Origin: JBKPFU01 sp046728975
Lineage (GTDB): Bacteria; Actinomycetota; Thermoleophilia; Gaiellales; Gaiellaceae
DNA: 10,529 nt
NCBI GenBank assembly: GCA_046728975.1
Contig: JBKPFU010000037.1
Coordinates: forward strand, 1-10,529
Reading direction: 5' to 3'
Below, piece by piece: positions 1-6,300 of this stretch (position 1 is the stretch's first letter; every line of letters starts with the position of its first letter). A model generated the notes under the pieces. That model was not told the origin of the DNA and did not search any database. It saw only the letters and a program-made list of their open reading frames with translations. The position numbers and the translations under genes are program-made.

Positions 1-531
1 CGGTCTGACTGCGCCGCCTCTACGTGCTCGTCTTCCTCTCGATCGGCAGCCGCCGCATCGAGTACCTCGCTTGCACGAGCAAGCCAGACACGGCGTGGAT
101 GCTGCAGCAGGCGCGCAACCTGCTGATGGAGCTCGACGACCGCGACCGGCGGGTGCGGTTCCTGATCCACGACCGTGACGCGAAGTTCCCGCGCCTTCGA
201 TGCCCTCTTGGCGACGGAGAACATCAAGGTCATCCGCACGCCCGTGCGGGCGCCAAACGCGAACGCGCACATGGAGCGCTGGGTCGGCACCGTCCGCCGA
301 GAGTGTCTCGACCGGCTCCTGATCGCCGGCCGCCGCCAGCTCGAGCACGTCCTCCGCGTCTACGTCAAGCACTACAACCGACGGCGGCCCCACCGCGCGC
401 TCGACCTGAAGCCGCCCGATATGGGCGCTTCGTCATCCGTCGCAGCCGGCTTGCAGCCGCAGGATCTTCATGTGCATCGGCGCGACCTCCTCGGCGGCCT
501 CATCCACGAATACGAACACGCCGCAGCGTGG
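1..531 (+). pseudogene. DDE (rve) integrase-type transposase, 3' part, decayed
   Basis: This is the catalytic core and C-terminus of an rve-fold (IS3/IS481-like) transposase; its beginning lies left of the window. In the first frame one reads LRRLYVLVFLSIGSRRIEYL and later FLIHDRDAKF, where the D of HDRD fits the second catalytic aspartate. Near 187-190 the frame shifts by one, and the next frame gives IKVIRTPVRAPNANAHMERW, with the catalytic Glu in AHMERW, followed by RRECLDRLL, HYNRRRPHRALDLKPPD and the family tail RRDLLGGLIHEY. Three lesions are visible: a TGA at 6-8 where the family pattern suggests Trp (VWLRRLY), the frameshift, and TGG at 529-531 where a TGA stop is expected after HAAA, so the frame runs on to 753. 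The family assignment is firm; the expected residues come from memory of the family, not an alignment. Whether the frameshift is biological or an assembly error cannot be told here. Confidence 0.88.
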
Positions 532-741
532 CGATCGAGTTTCCGCACCCCACGGGAAGACCTCGCTGACGATGAACCGTCTTCTCTCCGGTCGTTTTGC
601 CTGGATGTGGAACTCGTTCACGAACGCCTCCGCGAAGGTGCTCACCGGCAACTCCGTGAGGAAGCCGATGTGGTCAGTCACGTTCCAGCCCACGCCGGCT
701 GCGTGCGCACAGCGGCCCTCGGTCGACACGATGGCACGCAC
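433..741 (-). CDS. Hypothetical fragment, possibly a gene broken by the transposase
   Basis: A 102-residue minus-strand frame starts at a GTG (739-741) directly preceded by an in-frame TAG. From there to about 535 the codons end almost always in G or C and the protein looks natural (GWNVTDHIGFLTELPVSTF, FAEAFVNEFHIQ). From about 531 downward it runs into the transposase copy and reads its antisense, so the last 30 or so residues are unlikely to be native. I do not recognise the family. It may be the surviving start of a gene cut by the element, or a chance frame. No clear Shine-Dalgarno sequence precedes the GTG. Confidence 0.3.
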   Translation of the reverse strand: MRAIVSTEGRCAHAAGVGWNVTDHIGFLTELPVSTFAEAFVNEFHIQAKRPERRRFIVSEVFPWGAETRSPRCGVFVFVDEAAEEVAPMHMKILRLQAGCDG

Positions 742-843
742 CTAAAGAGCTAGTAGCAGCCCCGAAAGGTGTCGCGACCACGTGGAGGCAGTTGAGGTTC
801 GGGGTCCACAGCGAACGTGATCGGAGTGAAGCACCGGTTGCTC

Positions 844-870
844 GGAGGGGGCGCAGCGTGCGCCCCCTCC
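844..870 (-). terminator. Perfect 12-bp hairpin after the Asp-box gene
   Basis: The arms GGAGGGGGCGCA and TGCGCCCCCTCC pair perfectly around a GCG loop, 16 bases past the stop of the minus-strand secreted protein gene. There is no T-run on that strand, so this would be a terminator of the hairpin-only kind often proposed in high-GC actinobacteria. The symmetric arms could act on either strand. Confidence 0.6.
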
Positions 871-886
871 AAAGGGATGCAGTTGC

Positions 887-2701
887 TCAGGGCGTCGTTG
901 GGTCGGCGTAGGAGCCGCCGAAGATGTCCGTGTTACCGAACGCCGCCGGACAGACGTTGTTCGGCGCCGGCCTCGTTGGCTGTGTCGACGAGGCGCCGGT
1001 TAGGAAGTTGTACAACGCCTGCCGGTAGGTGTCGATCGCCGGGCAGTCGGCCGCAGCGCGAACGTCGTTCCAGACAGCGACGCCGAAGGCGTTCGTCGCG
1101 AACGCGTAGTTGTAGTCGCCGAGGAAGCCGGCGTCGAGGTTGTTCTGGCTCGAGCCGCGGGCATCGCCGCTCGGAGCGCGGTGGAGGGTGGTGAAGGCAC
1201 TGAGCGCCCCGCCTGCCGAGACATCGGCGTGCCGGACGACACCCTGCATCAGCCGTGGATTCGCGGTCGTCGACTGCCACGGCTGGAGGAAGCTGTCGTA
1301 GGTGAGGTAGACGTCCCGGCCGTCGGGCGAGATCGCGAGCGCGGGATAGAGCGGGCGATCGCTCGCCACAGCTCCCTGCACCGGGCCCGTCCAGTTCACG
1401 GCTGCAGGCGTCGGGTTTCCGAGCCATACCGGCGCGGTCTCGTTCGGGCCCGGATTGACATCGGACGGCGTCGGGCCGTTGGCGTAGGTGAGCGCGATCC
1501 GGTTCGGGGCACCGGCGCCGGTCGGCGCGCCGTTCGCGATCGAGATGCTCGGCGTGACACCGTCGCGGGCGCCGCCGATGCCGTCCATCGTGCGCGAGCC
1601 GGAGTTCGGATCGAACAGCCCGGTCGGCGTGACGAGGGTGACCACCCGCGCTGGGCGCTCGAACGTCCTGCCGCCGTCGAACGATCGGACCATGAAGATC
1701 GCAAGCTGCCTGGTTCGCGTGTCGGTGCCGTCCCAGAAGACGTAGACGACCCCGTTGCTATCGGTGTCCACCTGGCAGTCCTGGCGGCCGCCGACGACGA
1801 TGTTGTTCACGGCTGCCGACAGCTGCCTGGTCGTCCACGTATCGCCGCCGTCACTCGAGACGTTGAGCTGGATCGGCTCCGGGAGCGCGTTCGGTGAGAT
1901 CTCCTGGCTGCGGAAGGCGGCGTCGCAGACGTAGACGTTGCCGAAGAACGGGCTCGACTCGGCGTCGTCGACCGCGATCTGCTCGTGGTCCGAGAAGAGC
2001 GCCGCGTTCTGCTTCGTTGCGATCACCGGAGCCCTCCAGGCGCTGTTGTCTCCGGCCATCGCCGCCCCGAGGTTGACGTCGTCGAGGCGCGAGACGGCGA
2101 TCGCCTCGAACCCCTTGATCGTGAACTCGGCTCGGAGGCTGGAGAAGTTCGAGGCGAGATTGGCGTAGTAGAGCCGCCAGCCATTCGACCAGTGGAAGCC
2201 GTTCGGCCCCGGCTTGGGGCCGAAGGCGACCGCCGGATCGCCGTCGGCGACGAGCCCACTCTCGAGGTAGCGGGGTAGCGTGCCGATCGGCCCGACGTGC
2301 GGGTCGCAGTTGTCGGCCGGGTTGCTCGGCAGCGTGCCGACCAGGCCGAGACAGTCCCTCGCCGTCCAGCCGGTATAGGTCGGCTGCTGCCAGCTATCGC
2401 CGCTGTTGAGCGAGAAGTAGATGCCCGAGACGCCAACACCGGCCGTGAATGGACAGGTGTTGTCGGCGCGGTTGTTGCAGGCCTCGAGGTCGATCTCGTC
2501 GTTCGCGCCCGCCGCGACGATGTTCGGGACGATCGGGTTGATCGCCACCGCCGGCTCGTTCTGCTTGTTCTGTGGGAACGGTGACGGCGGACTGCCGACC
2601 GTCACTAACGTGTCGCCACCGTGGGTTGCAAGCGCGGCCGGCACGAATAGCACCGCCGCTGCGACCGCTGCTGCGGCCAACCAGGTCAACGACCACTTCA
2701 T
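887..2701 (-). CDS. Secreted Asp-box (BNR/sialidase-like) beta-propeller protein
   Basis: This is a 604-residue exported protein. Residues 1-25 form a clear signal peptide (MKWSLTWLAAAAVAAAVLF, then PAALA before THGG). The mature part carries Asp-box motifs typical of sialidase-like propeller blades: SLNSGDSW near 97, SSDGGDTW near 282 and SFDGGRTF near 340. A further blade-like repeat reads SPDGRDVYLTYD. Cysteines occur in places compatible with disulfides (DLEACNN, NTCPF, DNCDP). No sialidase RIP-type arginine motif or obvious catalytic set is seen, so the fold is supported but enzymatic activity is not; it may bind or cleave glycans or be purely structural. The ATG at 2699-2701 is backed by a strong Shine-Dalgarno sequence (AAGGGGGAGAA, complement of 2702-2712). 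It is transcribed away from the stress-protein gene and has its own terminator-like hairpin. The protein starting at 9625 has the same architecture. Confidence 0.87.
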   Translation of the reverse strand: MKWSLTWLAAAAVAAAVLFVPAALATHGGDTLVTVGSPPSPFPQNKQNEPAVAINPIVPNIVAAGANDEIDLEACNNRADNTCPFTAGVGVSGIYFSLNSGDSWQQPTYTGWTARDCLGLVGTLPSNPADNCDPHVGPIGTLPRYLESGLVADGDPAVAFGPKPGPNGFHWSNGWRLYYANLASNFSSLRAEFTIKGFEAIAVSRLDDVNLGAAMAGDNSAWRAPVIATKQNAALFSDHEQIAVDDAESSPFFGNVYVCDAAFRSQEISPNALPEPIQLNVSSDGGDTWTTRQLSAAVNNIVVGGRQDCQVDTDSNGVVYVFWDGTDTRTRQLAIFMVRSFDGGRTFERPARVVTLVTPTGLFDPNSGSRTMDGIGGARDGVTPSISIANGAPTGAGAPNRIALTYANGPTPSDVNPGPNETAPVWLGNPTPAAVNWTGPVQGAVASDRPLYPALAISPDGRDVYLTYDSFLQPWQSTTANPRLMQGVVRHADVSAGGALSAFTTLHRAPSGDARGSSQNNLDAGFLGDYNYAFATNAFGVAVWNDVRAAADCPAIDTYRQALYNFLTGASSTQPTRPAPNNVCPAAFGNTDIFGGSYADPTTP

Positions 2702-2736
2702 TTCTCCCCCTTCCTCGGACGATGAATCGGACGCGC

Positions 2737-2742
2737 AGTCTA
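2737..2742 (-). promoter_or_regulatory. Possible -10 box of the Asp-box gene
   Basis: On the minus strand TAGACT fits the TANNNT form of an actinobacterial -10 element and lies 35 bases upstream of the ATG, which would give a 5' leader of roughly 25-30 bases containing the Shine-Dalgarno sequence. No convincing -35 box is visible, so this is a weak call. Confidence 0.3.
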
Positions 2743-2958
2743 GGTGATCCCGAGAGGCGAGACGCGTTCATGATCGCCATCGAAGGGTGGGGCCGCCCCG
2801 GGTACCGGGGACGGCAAGCGGGCGGCGCCCGAGGAATCAGCGGGGTCGAGCGGCAAACCGAACGCCGCAGCGCGCCGCCACGCCCGCCCCTTCAGTCGAG
2901 CGAAACCGCGCGGCCGTCGAGGCATGGGCGGCGCGTTGTACGGGAATGCTCATTGTCG

Positions 2959-3465
2959 ATGGAAGCCGCGGCCACGAGCGGGAAGCCAAAGACGATCGTC
3001 GTCGGGTACGACGGAACCGCGCCTGCCGAGCGCGCCCTGCGGCGCGCGACCGAGTACGCACGCGCCTTCGCCGCGCAGGTGGTGGTCGTCAGCGTCGCCG
3101 CGCCACCCCCACTCGCCGAGGTCAGCGCTCCCGGCGCGTTTGGGCTGGTGCCCTACTCCGCCTATCCGGCGGCTGACCCCGGTCAACCCGCCGAGCGGGA
3201 CGAGCAGCTGTGGGAGCAGCATCACGAGCGGGTGCAAGCGCTGTTCGCCGACGCGCACCTGCACGTCGAATTCGCCGGCGTAGCCGGCGAGCCCGCGCAG
3301 GAGCTCATCGACGCCGCCGAGAAGCGGCACGCCGAGCTGATCGTGGTGGGGACGCGCGAGCCAGGCTTTCTCGAGCGGCTGCTCGGCGGCAGCGTCAGCC
3401 AAGACGTCGCACGTCGCGCCGATTGCGACGTGCTCATCGTCCATCCCGGCAACGGGCAGGAGTAG
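2959..3465 (+). CDS. Universal stress protein, UspA family
   Basis: This is a 168-residue single-domain Usp protein of normal family length. The N-terminal strand and loop KTIVVGYDGT (residues 11-20) hold the usual nucleotide-contacting Asp, and the C-terminal part reads ELIVVGTREPGFLERLLGGS and ends in DVLIVHP (about 158-163). The family's ATP-binding signature is G-x2-G-x9-G(S/T); here the second glycine is replaced by Glu (GTRE, then nine residues, then GS), so nucleotide binding may be altered. Cytoplasmic Usp proteins act in stress and dormancy survival, usually as dimers. The ATG at 2959 was chosen as the first Met before the domain; a TTG at 2953 has better spacing to the GGGAA at 2942-2946 and would add two residues. 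It stands alone, divergent from the secreted protein gene. Confidence 0.9.
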   Translation: MEAAATSGKPKTIVVGYDGTAPAERALRRATEYARAFAAQVVVVSVAAPPPLAEVSAPGAFGLVPYSAYPAADPGQPAERDEQLWEQHHERVQALFADAHLHVEFAGVAGEPAQELIDAAEKRHAELIVVGTREPGFLERLLGGSVSQDVARRADCDVLIVHPGNGQE

Positions 3466-3483
3466 CCGGCGCAGATCAAGACA

Positions 3484-3511
3484 TCGACGGCGGTTTTCCC
3501 GTGGCCGTCGA
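3484..3511 (+). terminator. Candidate terminator hairpin after the usp gene
   Basis: The 8-bp perfect inverted repeat TCGACGGC / GCCGTCGA has a 12-base loop and starts 18 bases past the usp stop. No T-run follows, so the call rests on position and stem strength only. Confidence 0.4.
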
Positions 3512-3700
3512 GCTCGTCATGCGGCGCCAACGCTTCAAAGGCGCGGCTGGCCGGTGCTGACACGAACAGCAGGGGAAGCCGGTCCTACGCCCTCGCTTGA
3601 ACCGGCGCGCCAAACCTCGTAGCGTCACTCGCGGCGGGCCTGCACCAAGCCGTAGCCGCCGATTTGACCCCGTCGGCAGCAGACGTTGCCTGCAGCAAGC

Positions 3701-3750
3701 GGAGGGGAGGTCGTCCTCGGAGCTTCCCCTCCGGCCCGCCGCTTGCGGGC
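3701..3750. repeat. Two adjacent stem-loops upstream of the HIT gene
   Basis: The first stem pairs GGAGGGGAGG (3701-3710) with CTTCCCCTCC (3723-3732), ten pairs with one G-T wobble and a 12-base loop. The second pairs GCCCGC (3734-3739) with GCGGGC (3745-3750) around CGCTT. They sit about 55 bases upstream of the HIT start. They could be a terminator for upstream readthrough or a structured RNA; no riboswitch class is recognised. Confidence 0.4.
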
Positions 3751-3790
3751 GCCTGCATCACACCCGTAGTCGCAGCGGCGGGCCGCGGCT

Positions 3791-3796
3791 TACGAT
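3791..3796 (+). promoter_or_regulatory. Probable -10 box for a leaderless HIT transcript
   Basis: TACGAT matches the TANNNT consensus and ends nine bases before the GTG at 3806, so transcription would start at or within a few bases of the start codon. The lack of a real Shine-Dalgarno sequence before this GTG agrees with leaderless translation, common in actinobacteria. No clear -35 box is seen. Confidence 0.45.
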
Positions 3797-3805
3797 TTAA
3801 GGCCG

Positions 3806-4213
3806 GTGGCCGAGTGCCCGTTCTGCCTGATCTCGCGTGGCGAGAGGCACGCGGAAATCGTCTACTCCGACGAAACCGTCATCGCGATCCTCGACGCGAG
3901 GCCGATCCGACCCGGCCACACGCTCGTTCTGCCTCGCGACCACGTACGTTCGTTCTATGAGCTAGATGAGGACATCGCGTCGTCTCTCTGGCGCGCCGTC
4001 CACCACCTCGCACGCCAAATCGCAGAGCGGCTCCGTCCGGAGCAGGTCGGGCTCGTTGCAGCCGGATGGGATGTTCCTCATGCCCACCTCCACCTCATCC
4101 CGATGCTCGATTACCACGACATCACCTCGAAACAGATGTTGGAGGGCAAAGTAACGCCAGCCACCCCAGAAGAACTAGCTCGCCAGGCCGCTGTACTCCG
4201 CGGCGACAAGTAG
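3806..4213 (+). CDS. HIT-family (histidine triad) nucleotide-binding protein
   Basis: This is a 135-residue HIT-domain protein, the usual length for this cytoplasmic family of nucleotide hydrolases and transferases (Hint/Fhit-like). The histidine triad is complete: VPHAHLHLIPM, with His92, His94 and His96, the central one being the catalytic nucleophile by family knowledge. The N-terminal CPFC (residues 4-7) matches the metal-binding pair of many Hint-like proteins, and ILDARPIRPGHTLVLPRDHV is the classic HIT core strand region. The GTG start puts CPFC at the right distance from the N-terminus. The exact substrate cannot be deduced. It runs toward the GNAT gene on the other strand, with 52 bases between their stops. 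Confidence 0.93.
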   Translation: MAECPFCLISRGERHAEIVYSDETVIAILDARPIRPGHTLVLPRDHVRSFYELDEDIASSLWRAVHHLARQIAERLRPEQVGLVAAGWDVPHAHLHLIPMLDYHDITSKQMLEGKVTPATPEELARQAAVLRGDK

Positions 4214-4224
4214 AAGTCCTCGCT

Positions 4225-4248
4225 GCGCTGTCGACATCGACGCTTTTT
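4225..4248 (+). terminator. Weak stem followed by T5 after the HIT gene
   Basis: A short stem (GTCG 4230-4233 with CGAC 4238-4241, plus a wobble) is followed by TTTTT at 4244-4248, just after the HIT stop. The stem is short, so this is a tentative intrinsic terminator. Confidence 0.3.
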
Positions 4249-4265
4249 GCACGTACCGGCCAAAA

Positions 4266-5129
4266 TCAGGCGCGACCTTTCGGAGCCGTGGCGGCGGCCC
4301 ACAGCTCGAGCAGCTCGTCATCGACGGGTCGCACAAAACTTCGCGTCCGGCCGAGTCGGCGCACGTTGTGGCGCACGTGATCCGGTGCGAACCCGACACG
4401 TGCGCAGCCTCGGAGCGCGGGCACGCTCTCGGTCGCGACGTAGGTGATCGCCGAGCGGGCGCCGGCGTCGCGCGCCTTCGTAAGCAGCTGCCACATACCG
4501 TCCGCCATCAGCCCCAGCCCTCGGAAACGCGTGAACGTGTACGCGCCCTCGAGCAGGACTTCGTGCCGAGCAAGTCTCGGATGGCGGCCCGGGGAATGGG
4601 CGTGGAGGAGGTCCTGGTTGCTCTCGCCGACCACCCACTGGCAATAGGCGGGCGACCCATCCGGAGCCGTGGCGACGTGGAGCTCTCGGACACCAGCCTC
4701 GCAAAGGCGGCGGAGCAAGACGACCTGAAGACAATCGCGGCCTCTGGCGCGCCGCAACTCGTCGGCGAAGCCGTCGAAGCCAGGGCACTCGCGCGGCTCC
4801 ATCCTGATCTCGAACTTGGCGGGCCGTGGCGGTGGAAGTTCCCCCAGCTCGGATCGCAAGCCAAGGTAGGTCCGTTCGCCCCAGACCACCTCGGCCAGCG
4901 TCTGGAGCAGGAGGCGCACTCCCGCACCGCGAACCAGCGCGACCGCGGTCGTCAGCCTGGCCTCGCCGCCACGCGTAACTCCGTTCTTGGAATCGAACGC
5001 GTATCTCGCTGGCTTGGCTATTCGAGCTTCCCGGGCGGACGACCTGTGCGGACTTCGTCGCGGCGCGCTGCGGCGACCACCGCACGCCGACGATACATCT
5101 TGCGCCGAGACGAGATCGTGCGGTTTCAT
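4266..5129 (-). CDS. GNAT-family N-acetyltransferase
   Basis: This 287-residue protein has a C-terminal GNAT-like fold. The acetyl-CoA-binding motif region is seen in EGAYTFTRFRGLGLMADGMW (FRGLGLM resembles the R/Q-x-x-G-x-G/A loop), followed by ARSAITYVATESVPALRGC and GFAPDHVR, the usual late strand and helix (a residue listed before a less exposed Phe-rich end). The middle part (FDGFADELRR, APDGSPAYCQWVV) looks like the substrate half. The substrate is unknown. The only in-frame ATG, GTG or TTG I found before the conserved region is the ATG at 5129, so this start is used, but no Shine-Dalgarno sequence is visible and residues 1-50, rich in Arg and Ser, look less protein-like than the rest; a non-standard later start is possible. 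The gene is convergent with the HIT gene. Confidence 0.72.
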   Translation of the reverse strand: MKPHDLVSAQDVSSACGGRRSAPRRSPHRSSAREARIAKPARYAFDSKNGVTRGGEARLTTAVALVRGAGVRLLLQTLAEVVWGERTYLGLRSELGELPPPRPAKFEIRMEPRECPGFDGFADELRRARGRDCLQVVLLRRLCEAGVRELHVATAPDGSPAYCQWVVGESNQDLLHAHSPGRHPRLARHEVLLEGAYTFTRFRGLGLMADGMWQLLTKARDAGARSAITYVATESVPALRGCARVGFAPDHVRHNVRRLGRTRSFVRPVDDELLELWAAATAPKGRA

Positions 5130-5242
5130 CTTGGTTACAGGGCGCTTCGAGCTACGCGCGACGGTTGGAGGTCTGCACTCCGGTTACGCCTCGGGCTCTG
5201 GTGGCGCTCTGAACACGCGGACGTCATCGCACGATCCGTCGA

Positions 5243-5317
5243 TCGAACGTCGGCACAATCGAGCGCCCCGACCCGCTCGGCGGCCTCATCCACGGGTACG
5301 ACCGAGGCGCGGCATGA
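5243..5317 (+). mobile_element. Transposase C-terminal tail remnant (second copy)
   Basis: The frame ending in TGA at 5315-5317 reads IERPDPLGGLIHGYDRGAA and then stops. This matches the tail RRDLLGGLIHEYEHAAA of the copy at the window start and keeps a normal stop at the same point. Nothing of the integrase core is found upstream, so only about 75 bases survive. The short length keeps confidence moderate. Confidence 0.6.
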
Positions 5318-5550
5318 AGCGCTCTGGCATTTTAAAACCCTTCACGCCCGTACCGGTTTCGAGGCCGCGCCGAAAGCGGCCATTTGAAGCGACTGCATGC
5401 GCTGTTCGCCACCGAATTCGCCAGCGCGCAGCTCGAACCGTCGGATCGCTCCCTTCACGCGCAACGAGGCGCCCTGGTTTCGTCGAGCCCAGATCTACTC
5501 CGTTAGGCGTCGGCACACCTGGGTATGAGGCAAAGGCGACAAGCACCGAG

Positions 5551-5556
5551 AGGAGA
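5551..5556 (+). promoter_or_regulatory. Ribosome binding site of the CBS gene
   Basis: AGGAGA lies eight bases before the ATG at 5565 and fixes that start; it is one of the few clear Shine-Dalgarno sequences in the window. Confidence 0.75.
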
Positions 5557-5564
5557 TCCAGCAA

Positions 5565-6236
5565 ATGCCGCAGATCAGAGACGTCATGACGCCGAACGTC
5601 GTCACGGTCGAGCCGGGGACGAGCGTCGTCGATGCCGCCAAGGTGATGATCCAGGCAGAGAAGGGTCCGCTCCCCGTCGTGGAGGGGGAGCGCGTCGTCG
5701 CCATCGTCACCGACCGCGATCTCGTGGCGCGTGTACTGGCAGCCGGTCGTGACCCGAACTCCGTCACCGTCGACGAGGTCGCGACCACGGATCTCGTCAC
5801 GGCGGAGCCGAGCCTCGACGTCGACGAGGCGCGGCGAATGCTCGCCCAGCATCAGCTCGACCGCCTTCTGGTCGTCCGGACCCGGCGACGACTTCGTGAC
5901 CTTCGAGGTCTACGACTCGGGCGACGAGAACACCCGCACCGTCACCCTGCGGCTGGACGCGATCCGGAAGATCGAGACGCTGCGGCGGCCGTCGAGCGGC
6001 AAGGAGAACGAGTTCGTCTTCCATCCCCGCACCAGCGGCATCGGCTTCGCGAGCCAGAGCTCTTGATGCCGCGTCCCCGGCGGCGATGTCCGCCGGCTTC
6101 GTCGAGGTCTTCGGGCAAGGAGCGGGTCTTCACGGCAGCACTTTCGAGCGCCGGCCCGGCCCTTCCGCCACCGAGAGCCGGATCGCCAGACAAGCCAGCG
6201 GCAGCATCGACGGGTGAAAGCGGCGGCCGCGGGTAG
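5565..6236 (+). CDS. CBS-domain protein with broken second CBS domain
   Basis: The first 104 residues are a tandem CBS (Bateman) protein: RDVMTPNVVTVEPGTSVVDA opens CBS1, VVAIVTDRDLVARVLA closes it, and DEVATTDLVTAEPSLDVDEA opens CBS2, which proceeds to LDRLLVV (residues 98-104). Intact relatives then continue with a glycine turn and a strand such as GIVxxxDL; here the frame turns into Arg-rich sequence (RTRRRLRDLRGLRLGRREH) and runs about 119 residues to 6236. At exactly this point another frame becomes protein-like (see 5878-6066). A deletion has probably joined a truncated CBS gene to the end of another gene. CBS pairs bind adenosyl nucleotides and regulate partner domains; without the last strand and helix the pair is probably not functional. 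The start is set by the ribosome binding site at 5551-5556. Confidence 0.72.
   Translation: MPQIRDVMTPNVVTVEPGTSVVDAAKVMIQAEKGPLPVVEGERVVAIVTDRDLVARVLAAGRDPNSVTVDEVATTDLVTAEPSLDVDEARRMLAQHQLDRLLVVRTRRRLRDLRGLRLGRREHPHRHPAAGRDPEDRDAAAAVERQGERVRLPSPHQRHRLREPELLMPRPRRRCPPASSRSSGKERVFTAALSSAGPALPPPRAGSPDKPAAASTGESGGRG
5878..6066 (+). pseudogene. 3' fragment of an unidentified gene joined to the CBS gene
   Basis: Beginning where the CBS similarity ends, the +1 frame reads GDDFVTFEVYDSGDENTRTV, then LRLDAIRKIETLRRP, and ends in GFASQSS with TGA at 6064-6066. Codons end mostly in G or C and the amino-acid mix is that of a folded beta-rich domain, unlike the Arg-rich frame beside it. It has no start codon or ribosome binding site of its own. 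I do not recognise the family. Upstream, the frame overlaps CBS codons and is not protein-like. Confidence 0.5.
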
Positions 6237-6288
6237 CGTCGCCGCCGCCCGGATCGCGCAAGGTAGCGCCCCGACGATGCGGGCTTGT

Positions 6289-6294
6289 CATACT
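6289..6294 (+). promoter_or_regulatory. Possible -10 box before the DivIVA-domain gene
   Basis: CATACT shares four of six bases with TATAAT and ends six bases before the GTG, the spacing expected of a leaderless transcript. No -35 box is seen, so support is weak. Confidence 0.25.
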
Positions 6295-6300
6295 CGGCCC

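Larger units (their letters stand above)
3466..3805. other. Gene-free stretch between usp and the HIT gene
   Basis: About 340 bases hold no convincing gene: frames here are short and lack recognisable domains. The stretch contains the hairpin behind usp, two adjacent hairpins at 3701-3750 and a promoter-like box before the HIT gene. Confidence 0.55.
5130..5564. other. Stretch without an intact gene between GNAT and CBS genes
   Basis: About 435 bases hold no intact gene. The only recognisable coding material is the tail of a transposase copy near 5243-5317. The rest has short frames of no known family, and an ATTTTAAAA patch near 5329-5337 that stands out in this GC-rich DNA. Confidence 0.5.

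Noticed and set aside
1..10. TGA at 6-8 as a recoded Trp or selenocysteine codon
   Set aside because: The same gene carries a frameshift and a lost stop, so decay explains it more simply, and other genes in the window use TGA as a stop.
1181..1897. 238-residue plus-strand frame opposite the secreted Asp-box gene
   Set aside because: Low-complexity Arg-rich antisense; the minus strand has a signal peptide and Asp boxes.
887..2701. Calling the protein a true sialidase (neuraminidase)
   Set aside because: Only Asp boxes are seen; no RIP-type arginine motif or catalytic set is evident, and Asp boxes occur in many unrelated propellers.
3222..3563. Minus-strand frame ending in antisense of usp, with a natural-looking start (FEALAPHDELDGHGKT)
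   Set aside because: Most of it is usp antisense; the first 35 residues are too few to assign.
4368..5387. 339-residue plus-strand frame opposite the GNAT gene
   Set aside because: The minus strand has recognisable GNAT motifs, and this frame has none.
5286..5852. 188-residue minus-strand frame opposite the CBS gene
   Set aside because: It mirrors a clear CBS pair with a good ribosome binding site and has no domain of its own.
6086..6217. 43-codon plus frame (MSAGFVEVFGQGAGLHGS) between the CBS fragment and the DivIVA-domain gene
   Set aside because: Codon use is plausible but there is no ribosome binding site and no family, so it is not annotated.
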